A stretch of DNA of 64,000 nt from Hydrogenophaga aromaticivorans (GTDB lineage Bacteria; Pseudomonadota; Gammaproteobacteria; Burkholderiales; Burkholderiaceae_C): the NCBI RefSeq assembly GCF_013387465.1, contig NZ_VYGV01000016.1:739413-803412 (forward strand), written 5' to 3'. The first letter of the stretch is position 1; every line of letters starts with the position of its first letter. Positions 17,907 to 26,624 of this stretch are shown in pieces. The notes under the pieces are model-generated. The model saw only the letters and a list, made by a program, of their open reading frames with translations, did no database searches and had not been told where the DNA came from. A program made the position numbers and the translations under genes.

Positions 17907-18614
17907 TCAGCGCCCCAGGCGGTAGGGTTCTTCGAAATCGAGGAAATCGTGTTCGGCCAGCGCACCGTCGATCCAGGCCTTCACCCCGGGCAGGGCGGCC
18001 ACACGTTCCACGTAGGCCTGCAGGTCGGCGGGCAGCGGCAGGCCATAGGTCTTGATGCGCATGCACACCGGGGCGAAGTAGGCGTCGGCGATGCTGAAAT
18101 GGCCGAACAGCAGGGGCGCGCTGCCATCGGGCATTTTTTCGGGCTGGGCCGCCAGCAGCTCGCCCCACAGGCCGCACAGCCGTGCCATGTCGGCACGCAC
18201 CGCCGCCTGGTCGCGCCAGATCAGGCGGCCGGTGTCGGTCAGCGCCGCCTCGATGTTCATGGGGCAATGGCTGCGCAGCGCGCCAAAGCCGCTGTGCATC
18301 TCGGCGCAGACGCTGCGCGCGCGGGCACGGTCCCGGGCGTCCACGGGCCAGAGTCGTTTGTCGGGGAAGCGCTCGGCCAGGTACTCGCCGATCGCCAGCG
18401 TGTCCCAGACCGCGAAGCCCTCGTCCACCAGCACGGGCACCTTGCCCACGGGGTTGAGGCCGCGCAGGGCTTTTTTGAAGGCCGAGTCGGACTCGAACGA
18501 GTCGAACCGGACCATGATTTCCTCGAACGGGATGCCCGCCTGCGTCATCAGCACCCAGGGGCGCATGGACCAGGACGAGTAGTTCTTGTTGCCGATGTAC
18601 AGCTGCAGTGCCAT
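17907..18614 (-). CDS. Glutathione S-transferase family protein
   Basis: 235 residues. N-terminal thioredoxin-like domain with NKNYSSWSMRPWV, in which the Ser cluster takes the place of the catalytic Ser/Cys, the cis-Pro loop GKVPVLVDEG and the DTLAIGEYLAE glutathione-binding turn. The C-terminal helical domain is complete. The SSWS N-terminus is typical of a proteobacterial GST subgroup of unknown substrate, sometimes near maleylacetoacetate isomerases. Confidence 0.85.
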   Translation of the reverse strand: MALQLYIGNKNYSSWSMRPWVLMTQAGIPFEEIMVRFDSFESDSAFKKALRGLNPVGKVPVLVDEGFAVWDTLAIGEYLAERFPDKRLWPVDARDRARARSVCAEMHSGFGALRSHCPMNIEAALTDTGRLIWRDQAAVRADMARLCGLWGELLAAQPEKMPDGSAPLLFGHFSIADAYFAPVCMRIKTYGLPLPADLQAYVERVAALPGVKAWIDGALAEHDFLDFEEPYRLGR

Positions 18615-18758
18615 GAAGATCTCCGTGTGTGAGGCCTCATGGTAAGTGGCCGGCAGCCGCCGATTGATGCCAAAGGGTCGCCGGATTGATTCGCACGCAT
18701 CGGTTCAGTTTGAGAACCATCGGCAGCCACCGGCGAGAAGTGCCCCCAACCAGGATGC

Positions 18759-18833
18759 GGTGGAGCCGGCTTCGCCGGGCCACTCGCATCGCCCCCTTGA
18801 GGGGGTCGCGCGCAGCGCGGCGGGGGTGGGTCA
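18759..18833. repeat. Dispersed intergenic repeat, copy 2
   Basis: Same module order as at 12451: GAGCCGGCTTCGCCGGGCC hairpin, CCCCCTTGAGGGGG hairpin, GCGCGCAGCGCGG, then CGGGGGTGGGTCA. It ends three bases before the stop codon of the CsoR-type repressor gene, so it is at that gene's 3' end. Confidence 0.7.
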
Positions 18834-18835
18834 AA

Positions 18836-19162
18836 TCAGGCGTATTTTTCCAGGATGCGGGTCGAGCGCTCGACCTCGCGCATGGTGACGTCCTCGGATT
18901 CGGAGACGGATACCGCCTCCATGACCGAGCAGGCCATCATGCGGTAGAAGGCCTTGTCCATGGCCTTGCGCGCAGCGGACATCTGCTGTGCCACGTCTTC
19001 ACAGGGGCGGCCCTTCTCCACCATGTCGATCAGGCCGCGCACCTGGCCCTCGATGCGTTTGAGGCGGTTGATCACGTCACGCTGGTGCTCCGACCGGTAG
19101 ACCGAGGCGGACGAGGGCGCGGGGGTGCTGCTGGTTGCAGGCTTCGATTTGGCGGTTGCCAT
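18836..19162 (-). CDS. CsoR/RcnR-family (DUF156) transcriptional repressor
   Basis: 108 residues: a low-complexity Ser/Thr/Pro/Ala N-terminal tail, then the all-helical DUF156 domain with RLKRIEGQVRGLIDMVEKGRPCEDV. The first sensor Cys is present, but the usual His and second Cys of CsoR (25 and 29 residues later) are absent. Instead a Cys lies 24 residues after the first (RMMACSV). Metal, formaldehyde or persulfide sensing cannot be told apart from this. GAGGA precedes the ATG at 19162. It is divergent from a DUF302 lipoprotein across a region with two palindromes. Confidence 0.85.
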   Translation of the reverse strand: MATAKSKPATSSTPAPSSASVYRSEHQRDVINRLKRIEGQVRGLIDMVEKGRPCEDVAQQMSAARKAMDKAFYRMMACSVMEAVSVSESEDVTMREVERSTRILEKYA

Positions 19163-19242
19163 GGTGTTTCCTCGGAATGTGGTGTTGGTGAGAGTTTGCC
19201 AAAAAAACACACACCGGGACCGCTGGTCATCCCTGATGCCGT

Positions 19243-19278
19243 GGTAATCCACCTGATTACCCTACCCCCTAGGGTAGT
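19243..19278. promoter_or_regulatory. Two abutting palindromes, probable CsoR-family operator
   Basis: GGTAATC and GATTACC arms (19243-19249, 19255-19261) are followed after one base by CTACCC and GGGTAG arms around CCTA (19263-19278). G/C-tract palindromes of the TACCCC-GGGGTA kind are the usual operators of CsoR, CstR and RcnR repressors. The site lies between the repressor gene and the DUF302 gene and could control both. Confidence 0.65.
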
Positions 19279-19380
19279 CACCGATGACGAAACGGACCCG
19301 TCCGGCTAACTTTCGTTCCGTGGTGTGTTGATAAATATCAAGCACCAGCCCTGCACCCATCAACACAAGAGGATCCTCAC

Positions 19381-19959
19381 ATGCAAATCTGGAAGCGTTT
19401 TTCCATCGCCCTGGCCATGGGCATCACCCTGCTCGCCACCACCGGCTGCGGCACCATCTCCACCCTGGGGAAACTCGAAGACGGCGCCGGCTCCGAGGCT
19501 TCGCGCATGTGGGACCGCTGGGTGGAAGCCGAAGGCGACATTGCCGTGGCCACGACCTGGGAAGCGAAAGTCAAGGCCGGCGTGAGCGCAAAAGACGTCG
19601 AGGAAATCCTGAAGATCGTGGCCGTGGAACGCAACATGCGCGATGTGGGCGTTCTGCCGTTGTCCAAGGAACTGGAAGCCCGTTCCGGCAAGAAAGAGAA
19701 GCTGCTGACGGTGTATTCGTACTGCAGCCCGGCCACCGCCCGCAAGATGGTGGACTTCAGCCCGCACATGTCGGCCTACCTGCCTTGCCGCGTCAGTGTG
19801 GTCGAACACGACGACGGCAGCCTCTGGCTCTACACCCTGAACATGGACATGATGGTCAAGATGGGCCGCAAGCTGCCTTCCCCGCTGAAGGAAGAAGCCC
19901 AGGCCGTGCGCGACACCATCTGGGAAATGATGCAGCGCGCCTCCAAGGGCGAGTTCTGA
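19381..19959 (+). CDS. DUF302-domain lipoprotein
   Basis: 192 residues. A lipoprotein signal ends in LLATTGC with Cys at about residue 23. The mature part matches DUF302: LPLSKELEARSG, VYSYCSPATARKMVDFSP and the C-terminal LNMDMMVKMGRKLP segment. DUF302 proteins are envelope proteins of unsettled function, often close to sulfur-oxidation or thiol-sensor genes. AAGAGGA precedes the ATG. It faces a CsoR-type repressor across a palindromic region, and a strong terminator follows, so it is a single-gene regulated unit. Confidence 0.8.
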   Translation: MQIWKRFSIALAMGITLLATTGCGTISTLGKLEDGAGSEASRMWDRWVEAEGDIAVATTWEAKVKAGVSAKDVEEILKIVAVERNMRDVGVLPLSKELEARSGKKEKLLTVYSYCSPATARKMVDFSPHMSAYLPCRVSVVEHDDGSLWLYTLNMDMMVKMGRKLPSPLKEEAQAVRDTIWEMMQRASKGEF

Positions 19960-20004
19960 CAGGGCTCCAAGTTCTGATCCTGGTCTGAGAGGCCAGTCGA
20001 TCGA

Positions 20005-20037
20005 CCGCAAGGGTTGCAAGACCCTTGCGGTTTTTTT
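20005..20037 (+). terminator. Intrinsic terminator after the DUF302 gene
   Basis: A perfect 10-base stem (CCGCAAGGGT / ACCCTTGCGG) with a TGCAAG loop is followed by seven T. It lies just before the 3' end of the convergent NDUFA9-like gene. Confidence 0.92.
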
Positions 20038-20048
20038 GTTGTGGCCGC

Positions 20049-20993
20049 TCAGCGGCGACGCAGGGCCAGCAGCCGGCTGCGGCTGTTGTGACCGCCCAGG
20101 TAGGTGGGCGCCACCGCCGCCACGGCGGCGGGCCGGATGCCCAGGTCCACCAGGCCGGGGAACTGGCCGCTGGCCACGTTGTCGACCGACATGGCGTCCA
20201 GGTTGTCGCGGCTCATCAGCGGTTCGCCCGGGGCCAGTTCCATCATCAGCGCCTGCAGCCGGCCGATCGCCATGGGCAGCGGGAGAATGGGGCGCTGGCG
20301 GCTGCCGAAACGGCCCGCCAGGCGGACCAGATCGGCCAGCGTGAGCACGTCGGGCCCGGCGCATTCATAGGTCTGGCCCACGCTGCTGCGGGGCAGGCCG
20401 CTGTCTTTTGCGCAGGCGACCACGGCGCTGGCCACATCTTCCACCCACACGGGCTGGAAGCGCGCTTGGGCGCCCGCCAGCGGCATCACGGGAAACACCG
20501 CCTGCAACTGCGCAAACAGGTTGAGGAAGCGGTCGCCCGCACCGAAGATCACGCTCGGGCGCAGGACGCTCAGGTCGAGATCGGCGGCGCGCAGCAAGGC
20601 TTCGCCGCGGGCTTTGCTGCGCTGGTACCGCGAAGGGCTTTCCGCGCTCACGCCCAGGGCGCTCACATGCACCACGCGGCGCACGCCGCTGGCCACGCAG
20701 GCTCGGGCCAGCTTGGCGGGCAGCTCGACGTGGGTGCGTTCAAAGGCGGCTTCGCTGCCGTGCAGGATGGCCACGAGGTTGACCACCACGTCGTGGCCGG
20801 GCAGCAGGCGTGTCAGTACCGCCTCGTCGTGCACATCCGCTTCGATCACGGTCAGGCCCGGCAGGTGCTGGACGGCGCTGGCGTTGATCGCACGCCGCGT
20901 GGGCACCGTGATGTGCCAGCCCTCGCGCTGCAGTTTTTCGCAGACGTGACGACCGACAAAGCCGGTGCCTCCAAGGATGAGGGCGTTTTTCAA
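20049..20993 (-). CDS. Complex I NDUFA9-like atypical SDR protein
   Basis: 314 residues. N-terminal NAD(P)-binding GGTGFVGRH, then VNLVAILHG, HVSALGVS and YQRSKARGE, the pattern of atypical SDRs related to the NDUFA9 subunit of respiratory complex I. Bacterial members may bind quinone or NADPH; the role is not settled. No ATG fits near the N-terminus; a TTG at 20993 gives LKNALILGG and is the likely start, 19 bases after the stop of the lytic transglycosylase gene, so the two are co-transcribed. Confidence 0.78.
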   Translation of the reverse strand: MKNALILGGTGFVGRHVCEKLQREGWHITVPTRRAINASAVQHLPGLTVIEADVHDEAVLTRLLPGHDVVVNLVAILHGSEAAFERTHVELPAKLARACVASGVRRVVHVSALGVSAESPSRYQRSKARGEALLRAADLDLSVLRPSVIFGAGDRFLNLFAQLQAVFPVMPLAGAQARFQPVWVEDVASAVVACAKDSGLPRSSVGQTYECAGPDVLTLADLVRLAGRFGSRQRPILPLPMAIGRLQALMMELAPGEPLMSRDNLDAMSVDNVASGQFPGLVDLGIRPAAVAAVAPTYLGGHNSRSRLLALRRR

Positions 20994-21012
20994 AAGGGGG
21001 ATCTCGGTCGGT

Positions 21013-23001
21013 TCAGGGCAGATCGGTGTTGACAGGGGCGGCGGTCGCGCGCGGACCGACGGTCCCCAGGCGCGAGCGCAGCGATTGGGGTTGACCGGTG
21101 AGGATCGCTGCGTAGGTCGTGGTGTTGGCGAGCACCTTCTGCACGTAGTCGCGCGTTTCGTCGAACGGGATGTTTTCGGTCCAGATGTCGCCGTCGAGCA
21201 CCGGGCCTTCGCGCCAGGTGCGCGAGCGGCCGGGCCCGGCGTTGTAGGCCGCGGCGGCCAGGGGCAGCGAGCCTTCAAAGTCATCGAGCGCAAACTTCAG
21301 GTAGGCCGTTCCGATGGCGATGTTGGTGTCGCGGTCGGTGATGTGGTGCGGTCGGAAATCGGTCAGGCCGATCTTGCGGGCGGTCCAGCGCGCCGTGGCG
21401 GGCATCACCTGCATCAGGCCCGAGGCACCGACTCCGGAACGCGCGTCGGTCACGAAGCGGCTCTCCTGCCGGATCAGGCCGTAGACGTAGGCCGGGTCCA
21501 GTCCGATGCTGTTGGCCCGCTGCACCACCTCGCGCTGGAACGGCATGGGAAAGCGCTGGACATGGTCTTCGGCCAGGGCGGTGCGCAGGCTGGTGTTGAT
21601 GCAGCGGTCCCAGACGCCGTTCTGGCAGGCGAGGCGGGCCGCGGCCAGCAACTCGCGTTCGCCCATGCCGCCCGGCGTGTGCAGGCCCACGCTGTAGTTC
21701 CACTCGCGCACGCCTTCGCTGCGCAGGCCCAGGCGCATGGCGGTGAGCGCGCGCTGCAGGCCGGGGTTTTGCATCGCGGCGGCCATCTCCGTTTCGGTCA
21801 CGGGCGCCGGGGGCGGCGGCACCACCACGGAGCGGCCCAGCGCTTCGAGCGCCAGCTGTTCGTGAAAGCCGCGCGTCGAGGCGATGCTGCCCAACAGTTC
21901 CCGCGCCTGCGCCGTGGCGGCGATGGCGTCGGGCTCGCGCAGCGCCAGGATCGCCCGGGCCCGCCAGTACACCCAGACCGGCTGCTGGCGCCGGGCCTCG
22001 CTCATGGCCGCGATGGCGTCGCGCACATGGCCCCAGGCGCCCGCGCGCAGGCCCGCGCGCGCTTTCCAGGCCAGGTGCTCGTCGTGCATGTGCTGGTCTT
22101 GCCCGTTGACAAAATACGCCAGCGCTTCGGGCTGCAGCTTCCGGGCCGCCCGGCGGCCGATCACACCCCAGGCCCAGCTGCGCTCCTCCTGGTTGAGCTG
22201 GGCCACCCAGCGTTTGAGGTGCATCGCCTCCGCGGCCGCGGCGGGATCGTTGGCGGCCAGCCGGATCGCGGCGAGGGTCACCAGTTCCTTGGTGCGGGGC
22301 CGGATGGCGGTGAACTTGTCGTCGAGGTAGGCGGCCGGGTTCCGGATGATGGATTCCAGAATGGGCACCCACTCCGGATCGAGCAGGGCGACCGCCTGGA
22401 TCGCTGCGCGCGGCTTGTTGGCGTCGAGCGCCAGGCGGGCACGCTGCCAGGCCACTTCGGGTGCGAGGTGACCGCTGTTCAGAAAGGCCTGGGCCGCAAT
22501 GGCGCAACCGTCGTCGGCGTCGGGCTGGGCATGCCAGCGCAACGCGGTCTGACGCGCCGCTTCGTCGGCGGGCCTGCGCCGGGCCGCGGCATCGAGCATG
22601 AGCGCATAACACTGGACCTGCGGGTCGTCGTTCATGCGGTAGTGCGGCAGCTCGGCTTCGAAGTTCGTCCAGTCGCGGGTTTTGCCGAGATGCAGCAGCC
22701 AGTCGTTGCGCAGGCGGTCTTCCCAGTAGGTGCCGGCCATCTGCGCCAGGGCGTTGCGGATGTCTTGCGGAGCGCTGGTCTCCAAACGGGACTGGATGGT
22801 CCAGTAGCGGGCCAGCGGTTCCAGCGCATGACCACGGACCTCCGGCAGCAGCGCGTCGAGCTCGCTGGTGTTGTTGCGCCGGAAGGCGTCGCGCATGGCC
22901 AGCAGGGTTGCATCGGCGCTGCCTTGTGCCCAGGCCGCACCCTGCAGCAGCAGCGCGGCCATAATGATCACAAGACCCTGTTTCATGCTTCCCAGTTTCA
23001 T
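21013..23001 (-). CDS. slt: Soluble lytic murein transglycosylase (Slt70-like)
   Basis: 662 residues. Signal peptide ending near AAWAQG, a long alpha-helical superhelix (about residues 30-470), then the lysozyme-like GH23 catalytic domain with YGLIRQESRF (catalytic Glu), GASGLMQVMPATA and AAYNAGPGR. It cleaves peptidoglycan glycan strands in the periplasm, forming 1,6-anhydro-muropeptides. The start could be 23001 or an internal ATG at 22986. The gene is divergent from the 5-formyl-THF cyclo-ligase with only 9 bases between start codons. Confidence 0.92.
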   Translation of the reverse strand: MKLGSMKQGLVIIMAALLLQGAAWAQGSADATLLAMRDAFRRNNTSELDALLPEVRGHALEPLARYWTIQSRLETSAPQDIRNALAQMAGTYWEDRLRNDWLLHLGKTRDWTNFEAELPHYRMNDDPQVQCYALMLDAAARRRPADEAARQTALRWHAQPDADDGCAIAAQAFLNSGHLAPEVAWQRARLALDANKPRAAIQAVALLDPEWVPILESIIRNPAAYLDDKFTAIRPRTKELVTLAAIRLAANDPAAAAEAMHLKRWVAQLNQEERSWAWGVIGRRAARKLQPEALAYFVNGQDQHMHDEHLAWKARAGLRAGAWGHVRDAIAAMSEARRQQPVWVYWRARAILALREPDAIAATAQARELLGSIASTRGFHEQLALEALGRSVVVPPPPAPVTETEMAAAMQNPGLQRALTAMRLGLRSEGVREWNYSVGLHTPGGMGERELLAAARLACQNGVWDRCINTSLRTALAEDHVQRFPMPFQREVVQRANSIGLDPAYVYGLIRQESRFVTDARSGVGASGLMQVMPATARWTARKIGLTDFRPHHITDRDTNIAIGTAYLKFALDDFEGSLPLAAAAYNAGPGRSRTWREGPVLDGDIWTENIPFDETRDYVQKVLANTTTYAAILTGQPQSLRSRLGTVGPRATAAPVNTDLP

Positions 23002-23010
23002 GCGTCGATT

Positions 23011-23652
23011 ATGGACAACAAAGAACTTCCGAGTGCCTCAGAAAACCTTGTCCAGCCTGTGGAGGGCAGCAAAGCCGCCTGGCGAAAACGCCTGATCGAC
23101 AAACGGCAGAATCTGGCCGATCGCGCCTGGCGCAACGACCTGCTGCAGCGGGTCATGCGCGTCTGGTTGATCGAGCGGCCCGACGCCATCATCGGCGCCT
23201 ACTGGCCGATCAAGGGTGAGTTCGATCCGCTGCCCGCGCTGTTCCGCTGGCAGGAAGCGGGTCTGGAGGAGGACGCGCAGGGCGCCCAGAAACACCGCCG
23301 CATCGGCCTGCCGGTGGTGAACAAGGTGGACAAGACGCTCACCTTCTACACCTGGTACCCGGGCTGCCCGATGGAAGAAGACGCCTACGGCATTCCGAAG
23401 CCGAAAGACACCGAGATCGTGGTGCCCACGCTGATCTTCGTGCCCTGTGTGGGCTTTGGTCCGGGCGGTTACCGGCTCGGCTACGGCGGTGGTTTCTACG
23501 ACCGCACGCTCGCCAGCCTGCAGCCCAAACCTTTTACCGTCGGTCTGGGTTACGACTTCGCCTACGTGCCCGACCTGATGCCGGAGATCCACGACGTGCC
23601 GCTGGACGCCATCTTGTCCGATACGGGTGTGGTTCACCCCTTGCGCGGCTGA
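23011..23652 (+). CDS. ygfA: 5-formyltetrahydrofolate cyclo-ligase
   Basis: 213 residues. It converts 5-formyl-THF to 5,10-methenyl-THF with ATP. The C-terminal signature PCVGFGPGGYRLGYGGGFYD is clear, as is the N-terminal basic helix WRKRLIDKRQ. I chose the ATG at 23011; the frame is open far upstream, antisense to slt, but without homology. The central segment is slightly longer than in E. coli (EEDAQGAQKHRR insertion). Confidence 0.9.
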   Translation: MDNKELPSASENLVQPVEGSKAAWRKRLIDKRQNLADRAWRNDLLQRVMRVWLIERPDAIIGAYWPIKGEFDPLPALFRWQEAGLEEDAQGAQKHRRIGLPVVNKVDKTLTFYTWYPGCPMEEDAYGIPKPKDTEIVVPTLIFVPCVGFGPGGYRLGYGGGFYDRTLASLQPKPFTVGLGYDFAYVPDLMPEIHDVPLDAILSDTGVVHPLRG

Positions 23653-23704
23653 CGCCCGCCTTGCAGGCCGCGGCATCGTCAGAGCCGATGCCTCTTCGTC
23701 CCGT

Positions 23705-23790
23705 CCAAGCCTGCGCAGGCAGGCTTGGGAGCCGCGGTCCTCAGCCCCCTCAGTGGCGCGCCTTCGGCGCTTCGAGGGGGACACACCTTG
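23705..23790. repeat. Hairpin plus GC-rich repeat after the cyclo-ligase gene
   Basis: CCAAGCCTG / CAGGCTTGG forms a perfect 9-base stem (23705-23728). Next comes GCCCCCTCAGTGG, GCGCGCCTTCGGCGC and TCGAGGGGGAC, a foldable block related in style to the other dispersed repeats but with a different module order. It lies between convergent genes and may terminate both. Confidence 0.5.
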
Positions 23791-23867
23791 TGGCCGGGCG
23801 AAGCCCGCTTCACGGGTGCCCTGGATGAGGGCACGTGCTCCGGAGAAGTCGCACTGGCCTTTCGTGA

Positions 23868-24785
23868 TCAGGGGTGCTCGGCGTTGGCGTGCACTTCGCT
23901 GATGCGCTTTTCGCGCCGCACCAGATACAGGCCGCTGCCCACGATGATGGCCGCGCCCAGCCAGGTGTGCGAGGCCGGCAGCGTCTGCCACACCAGCCAG
24001 TCCAGCCCCACGCCCCAGGCCAGGGCGGTGTATTCGAACGGTGCCACGGCCGAAGCCTGACCGTGGCGGAAGGCCTCGTTGATGGTCAGCTGGCCCAGGA
24101 AGCCGGTGACCGCCAGCGCCAGCAGCAGGCCGGCATGTTCGAGCGACACCGGCACCCAGTGCGGCGCGGCGAGCAGGCCACCGCCCACGGTCATGAACAC
24201 CATCATGGTGAGGATCATGCTTTCGCTGCTGTCGGTGCGGCTCACCAGCCGGCCCGCCACCGCCGCCACGGCGTAACACAGCGCGGCGGCGAGCACGGCC
24301 AGTCCCCCCACGGTCACGAAGCCGGCCTGCAGCTCTTCACCGCTGGGCCGCAGGGCGACCAGCACGCCGCCGAAGCCGGCGGCAATCGCCCACCAGTGCG
24401 CCTTGGGCACGCGCTCCTTCAGCACCGGCACCGACAGCGCGGTGATCAGCATCGGCGCGATGAAGAACAGCGTGTAGGTGGCCGACAGCGGCAGTTCGCT
24501 CACGCCGCGGGTGAACAGCGCCAGCATGGTGATACCGAGGCAGCCGCGCAGGATGTGCAGCGACCATCGCAGCTGACGCAGCGTGTGCCAGCCGCGGCGC
24601 CACTGGATCCAGGCCAGCACCAGCGGCAGGGCGGTCGCCCCGCGCAGGCAGGCGATCTGCAGCGGCGGGTAGTGGCCCGACAGCGTCTTGAGCACCGCGT
24701 CCATGAGCGCAAAAAACATCACCGCCAGCAGCATGTTGACGATGCTGCGCAGGTTGCCGGCGGCGTGTTGGGAGGGCGTGCTCAT
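23868..24785 (-). CDS. EamA/DMT-family transporter
   Basis: 305 residues with about ten hydrophobic helices in two EamA repeats. The first contains LRGATALPLVLAW, the second FGGVLVALRPSGEE and QLTINEAFRHGQASAVAPFEY, typical of RhaT/YdcZ-like drug/metabolite exporters. Substrate unknown. The ATG at 24785 gives MSTPSQHAAG and is preferred over upstream codons. Confidence 0.85.
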   Translation of the reverse strand: MSTPSQHAAGNLRSIVNMLLAVMFFALMDAVLKTLSGHYPPLQIACLRGATALPLVLAWIQWRRGWHTLRQLRWSLHILRGCLGITMLALFTRGVSELPLSATYTLFFIAPMLITALSVPVLKERVPKAHWWAIAAGFGGVLVALRPSGEELQAGFVTVGGLAVLAAALCYAVAAVAGRLVSRTDSSESMILTMMVFMTVGGGLLAAPHWVPVSLEHAGLLLALAVTGFLGQLTINEAFRHGQASAVAPFEYTALAWGVGLDWLVWQTLPASHTWLGAAIIVGSGLYLVRREKRISEVHANAEHP

Positions 24786-24880
24786 GAAGATGAAGAAAAA
24801 GGCACGAAGTCTGCCTGAAAGAGAGAGGGCCTCATGGCACCACAAACGGTGCAGGCGAGGGGGCCGCTACCAGCACACGC

Positions 24881-24953
24881 CGAAGATCCGGCTCCGCCGG
24901 TCCAAGGGCGTGGTCCCCCTGGGGGGAAGCCGCGCAGCGGCGCAGGGGGGTCA
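24881..24953. repeat. Dispersed intergenic repeat, copy 3
   Basis: GATCCGGCTCCGCCGGTCC hairpin, GGTCCCCCTGGGGGGA hairpin, GCCGCGCAGCGGCGC and a GGGGGGTCA tail in which TCA is the stop codon of the LysR gene. Module order matches the copies at 12451, 18759 and 31861. Confidence 0.65.
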
Positions 24954-25994
24954 ATCTATATGGTCCACGGTATCGGGGTCCGGCACGTCGCCGATCGCCT
25001 GGCGCGTTTCTGCGGCCTGCACCTGCAGCCAGTCGCAGAAGGCTTTCACCTCCGGGCGCACCACGCTGCGCGGCGCCACCACCAGCCAGTAGACCAGGGG
25101 CGAGTCCATGCGCATCTGCGGCAGCGGCTCCACCAGGTCGCCGCTGGCCAGGCTCTCGGCCACCAGCGGCAGCCGCGCCAGCGCCACGCCCTGGCCGGTG
25201 AGCGCGGCCTGCACGATCTGGTGCGCGTAGTTGAAGTACAGCCAGCGTTGCGGTGTGAGCTTGCTCTTGACCGCGCGGGACGGCCCTCCCGGCTGGCCCT
25301 TGCCGGTCGCGGCGGGCGCTGTGGCGCCGGCGAAGGTGTCCAGCCAGCGCTGCCAGGTCAGCCATTCCAGATGGCGCGTGCGGTGCGCGTCGCCGGCTTC
25401 GATCAGCGTGACCTGGGCCAGGTCCTCCAGCCGTTTGATGCGGTGTTCCTTCAACAGCCAGGGGCTGGCCACGGGCGTGAGCTGCTCGCCAAACAGGCGG
25501 ATCGCACCGGCCGGCATGGCCTGCGGCACCGCGTAGCGCAACGCCAGGTCCACATCGGCGGTGCTCAGGTCCACCGCCACGTCGGACGCGTCGATGCGGA
25601 TGTCGATGTCCGGGTGCTCGCGCTGGAAGGCCTCGAGCCGCGGGATCAGCCACATCGAAGCGAACGACGCCCAGGTGGTGATGGCCACGCTCTTGCGCCC
25701 GGCGCTCTGGCGGATCTGCCGCACCGCCGCATCAATGCGCTCCAGCGCCATGCCCGCGGCGCGCAGCAGTTGCGAGCCCGCGCTGGTGAGTTCCACCGCG
25801 CGCGTGTGGCGCAGGAAGAGCGCGGTGCCGACCTCGTCTTCCAGCGCCTGGATCTGCCGGCTGACCGCACTCTGCGTGAGCGAAAGCTCCTCGGCGGCGG
25901 CGCGGAAGTTCAGGTGCCGCGCCACGGCGTCAAAGGCGCGCAGGTGGCCGGCCGAGATCGGGCGGGTGCGGGGATGGCTGGCGGGAAGCGACAT
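24951..25994 (-). CDS. LysR-family transcriptional regulator (GcvA-like)
   Basis: 347 residues. The winged HTH spans about residues 15-75 (LRAFDAVARHLNFRAAAEELSL, then TQSAVSRQIQALE). The effector domain has LIPRLEAFQREHPDIDIRID and DVDLALRY, as in GcvA/TrpI-type regulators, with an insertion of about 15 residues around APAATGKGQPGG. It is divergent from the DUF2917 gene; a T-N11-A palindrome lies between. Confidence 0.88.
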   Translation of the reverse strand: MSLPASHPRTRPISAGHLRAFDAVARHLNFRAAAEELSLTQSAVSRQIQALEDEVGTALFLRHTRAVELTSAGSQLLRAAGMALERIDAAVRQIRQSAGRKSVAITTWASFASMWLIPRLEAFQREHPDIDIRIDASDVAVDLSTADVDLALRYAVPQAMPAGAIRLFGEQLTPVASPWLLKEHRIKRLEDLAQVTLIEAGDAHRTRHLEWLTWQRWLDTFAGATAPAATGKGQPGGPSRAVKSKLTPQRWLYFNYAHQIVQAALTGQGVALARLPLVAESLASGDLVEPLPQMRMDSPLVYWLVVAPRSVVRPEVKAFCDWLQVQAAETRQAIGDVPDPDTVDHID

Positions 25995-26009
25995 GGCCGG
26001 GTCCTCTGG

Positions 26010-26032
26010 ATTGATGCGATAACGGAATCAAT
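26010..26032. promoter_or_regulatory. LysR-type T-N11-A operator
   Basis: ATTGAT, 11 bases, ATCAAT is a perfect 6-base inverted repeat with the spacing typical of LysR-type binding sites. It lies 16 bases upstream of the lysR start, in the divergent gap with DUF2917. Confidence 0.6.
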
Positions 26033-26110
26033 AGCTTACCCCCATTTCATTGGACGGCTGGACGTCGCGGCGGGAAGATGGCACCCGTGTTGATGCCACT
26101 GGAGAACCGT

Positions 26111-26590
26111 ATGTCACACCCCGCTGCTTCTCTTTCCGCCCGCTGCGCCGCCATCGGCAGCTGGCGACTGCACCCCGGCCACGCCATGAGCCTGAGCCCG
26201 AAGAAAACCGCCGTGCTGCGCATCTTCTGCGGCCAGGTCTGGGTGACCCTGGGTGGCCCCTACGAGGGCGCCCTGAACGAGCAGGGCGACCGGTTCCTCG
26301 GTCCCGGCGACGTGCTGGCCGTGCCGGCCGGTGCGCGTTTGGTCATGGAGCCGGTCGCGGCCCCCGGCGACACCGGGCCGGTGCATTTCGACTGGTCCGA
26401 CGCCGCGGCGTCGGCGGCCCCCAGCCGCTTCGCCCGCGAGGTGGTGTCGCCCACCCGCGAGCTGGGTGCGGCACTGGGGCAGGCCGGTGTGGCAACGGCT
26501 CGCGTGCTGCGGGGCCTGCTCGGCTACAGCGAGTACCTGACGGCCGGCCGGGGACGGGTGCTGGGCCCGTACGAGGCCGGGCACTGGTGA
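26111..26590 (+). CDS. DUF2917 protein
   Basis: 159 residues, no signal peptide or membrane segment. The conserved core LRIFCGQVWVTLGGPYEG, GDRFLGPGDVLAVPAG is the cupin-like DUF2917 pattern. Function unknown; such genes often face a LysR gene in Burkholderiales, as here. GGAGAACC precedes the ATG at 26111. Confidence 0.8.
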   Translation: MSHPAASLSARCAAIGSWRLHPGHAMSLSPKKTAVLRIFCGQVWVTLGGPYEGALNEQGDRFLGPGDVLAVPAGARLVMEPVAAPGDTGPVHFDWSDAAASAAPSRFAREVVSPTRELGAALGQAGVATARVLRGLLGYSEYLTAGRGRVLGPYEAGHW

Positions 26591-26624
26591 GCCGGGCACA
26601 GCCAGTGCCTGCCCAAGCAGGCCG

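Noticed and set aside
20965..23652. A continuous plus-strand frame of about 895 codons opposite the lytic transglycosylase gene
   Set aside because: Most of it is antisense to slt and has the Arg/Gly/Gln/His-rich composition of high-GC shadow frames. Only the last 213 codons (the cyclo-ligase) are real.
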